Source of the DNA: Anaerolineae bacterium
GTDB lineage: Bacteria > Chloroflexota > Anaerolineae > Promineifilales > Promineifilaceae
Assembly: GCA_023384415.1 (NCBI GenBank)
Contig: JAHDWJ010000024.1
Span: 1 to 64,000 of the forward strand
Length of the DNA: 64,000 bases
Direction: 5' to 3'
In this document: one piece after another, positions 62,834 through 64,000 of the stretch
How positions within the stretch are numbered: position 1 is the first letter of the stretch
Layout: every line of letters begins with the position of its first letter
Notes under the pieces: generated by a model
What the model was told of the DNA's origin: nothing
The model's database searches: none
The model's input: the letters and a program-made list of their open reading frames with translations, nothing else
Made by a program: the position numbers and the translations under genes

Positions 62834-64000
62834 TCACGGCAAAATCTCCTTTTGCACCTGGAACGAGGTGCGCCAGCCGCCGCTGTCGAGGGTGTGGCTG
62901 GCCCCGGTGACGCGATAATCGCCGCTGAAATCCACTCCTAATCCTTCCAGTCGGATCATGGCCCCAGCCCGAATTTGGGCGTTGCCTACGGCGGAGCCAC
63001 TGCCAGTGACGCGGTTGTTGATTTTCTGGCGCAACATGCGTGTGATCATCAGGGCGGCCCCGGCAATATCCGCCGGGTTGGTGATGGGCTGATCAATAAT
63101 GGTCATAACGTCACCCAACAGGCTTTTGGTGAACGAAACCGCCTCGCCAGGGACAACCTTTATCCCCAGGCTTTCCCGGTCAAAATCCCAAAAGACGGCT
63201 ACCAGAAAACTGAGGGGAATCTCGCGCAGGGTAAATTTGGCTGAAACGCCCAACACCTGCCCGACAGTGCTCATGCGCGGTGAGAAATCAATCAGGGATT
63301 CACCCCAGGTAAGGGTCAACCGAGGGGAATATTCTTTGGGAATAAACCGGGCTAAATAAAGGATATCCCCTTCAACCCAAAAATCGGCGTCGTACCGTTC
63401 GGCGATCCGTTTGAGCAGTTCAAAATCGCTTTCCCCTTTGTCCTTTGCCCCTTGTTTGACGCCTGTGCCTTTAAAAATGGCATCCAGTACAGCCAGGGCA
63501 GTAGACCCGGCGATGATCGCCGGATCAATCAAAGGGATCAGCAGGTTCTCCGCGCCTAAAATGGCCGCGACGACGGCATCGGGTAGGAACCCAAACCCAC
63601 GTGCATACGATCCCTGGTTGAGTCGGTTGAGGTAATCATGGGCCACCAGAGTCATGGTGGGCATTCCCCCGCTGGGGAAGCTGACTTGTAAGCCGGTGAC
63701 TTCACCTTTGAATACCTCTTCCAAGGAGCCAGGGGCGTATCCCAAAGAGAGGGCAAGCTTGTTATCAATATCGAACGTACCTTCCGGGGCGGCACTAACA
63801 CCACCGATTGGCCCCAGACGCACGGCGGTGGGGAAGGGTTGGAACCCCAGGCCGCGAATGTGTGTTTGCAGCCAGCGCAGGTCGGGGTTCGCCAGGCCCA
63901 CTTCCACCCGGTCAGAAGCGTTCATGCCGTCTTCGTAGCGGACGCTGGTCACAGCGGAGCGCACGGCGGAAGGCAAGGGCTGGCCGTTGATCTGGATGGC
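62834..64000 (-). CDS. gpD-like hub protein, 5' end cut by window edge
   Basis: The reading frame runs on past position 64000 (upstream codons spell AIQINGQPLPSAVRS), so only about 388 residues are visible. Late-control gpD-type hub: VRYEDGMNASDRVEVGLANP, VFKGEVTGLQVSFPSGGMPT, ELLKRIAERYDADFWVEGDI, LTLTWGESLIDFSPRM. The C-terminal VTGSGSAVGNAQIRAGAMIR and YRVTGASHTLDSGGWRTSF close the fold. It is the hub on which the gpV-like spike sits. Confidence 0.88.
   Translation of the reverse strand, partial: AIQINGQPLPSAVRSAVTSVRYEDGMNASDRVEVGLANPDLRWLQTHIRGLGFQPFPTAVRLGPIGGVSAAPEGTFDIDNKLALSLGYAPGSLEEVFKGEVTGLQVSFPSGGMPTMTLVAHDYLNRLNQGSYARGFGFLPDAVVAAILGAENLLIPLIDPAIIAGSTALAVLDAIFKGTGVKQGAKDKGESDFELLKRIAERYDADFWVEGDILYLARFIPKEYSPRLTLTWGESLIDFSPRMSTVGQVLGVSAKFTLREIPLSFLVAVFWDFDRESLGIKVVPGEAVSFTKSLLGDVMTIIDQPITNPADIAGAALMITRMLRQKINNRVTGSGSAVGNAQIRAGAMIRLEGLGVDFSGDYRVTGASHTLDSGGWRTSFQVQKEILP

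Noticed and set aside
46896..64000. Intact prophage
   Set aside because: Only tail baseplate and spike genes are visible, with no head, packaging, integrase, lysis or attachment sites. An eCIS-type particle explains the content better.

Overview
The window looks like the chromosome of a member of the Chloroflexota, probably an Anaerolineae/Ardenticatenia-type filament. This is inferred from gene content (SpoVS, a TIGR01906 membrane protein, Zn-ribbon/LysM proteins, a helicase-associated-domain protein, a DUF4129/DUF4350 cluster) and not from a marker gene. Nearly all of it carries the octamer GCGGCCGC: reading by eye I find about 130 copies, in genes on both strands and between genes, against roughly two expected by chance at this base composition. 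It behaves like the HIP1 octamer of cyanobacteria but with a different sequence.

From 1 to 46 kb the window is mainly housekeeping and accessory genes. They include a hybrid histidine kinase; a LysM surface protein; a MATE-like transporter; a Cys/Met PLP enzyme; a LiaFSR-like module (membrane protein, ABC ATPase, permease, kinase, regulator; 10.2-14.3 kb) that is poor in GCGGCCGC and may be acquired; a DUF4350/DUF4129/membrane protein cluster; heme A synthase; a FemAB enzyme; a DUF433/DUF5615 toxin-antitoxin pair with a frameshifted toxin; coaBC; mdh; a D-Ala-D-Ala-ligase-like enzyme; a lipid kinase; an FmdE-like protein; a crcB, DUF190/CBS, Acr3-like operon; tRNA-Ser(GGA); ribosomal protein L25; a GT39 glycosyltransferase; SpoVS; and a spermidine-synthase-like membrane protein. 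Between 31.9 and 32.8 kb lies a frameshifted HNH gene and a 74-codon gene with an in-frame TGA. That gene is very probably a selenoprotein of the GDCCVxC family with a SECIS-like hairpin, and it would be missed by a standard gene caller.

From 46.9 kb to the right edge, all genes run on the minus strand and encode the baseplate and spike end of an extracellular contractile injection system (eCIS) or phage-tail-like particle: gpD-like hub (cut by the edge), gpV-like spike, PAAR tip, gp25, two gpJ-like baseplate proteins, and a P2-gpI-like tail protein fused to an NHL propeller. Interleaved are four paralogues that share an N-terminal domain and have very different C-termini (Cys-rich, Ig-like, hydrophobic tail). 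Sheath, tube and AAA+ genes are not in the window and would be expected beyond position 64000. No capsid, terminase, integrase or lysis genes are visible, which argues against an intact prophage.

The intergenic space is full of small dispersed elements. A 221-bp MITE-like element occurs three times (one cut by the left edge); the two full copies have perfect 9-bp target duplications. One of them sits inside another small repeat whose empty version is present 8 kb away, so its insertion can be read directly. At least five other families of short inverted or dispersed repeats recur across the window.
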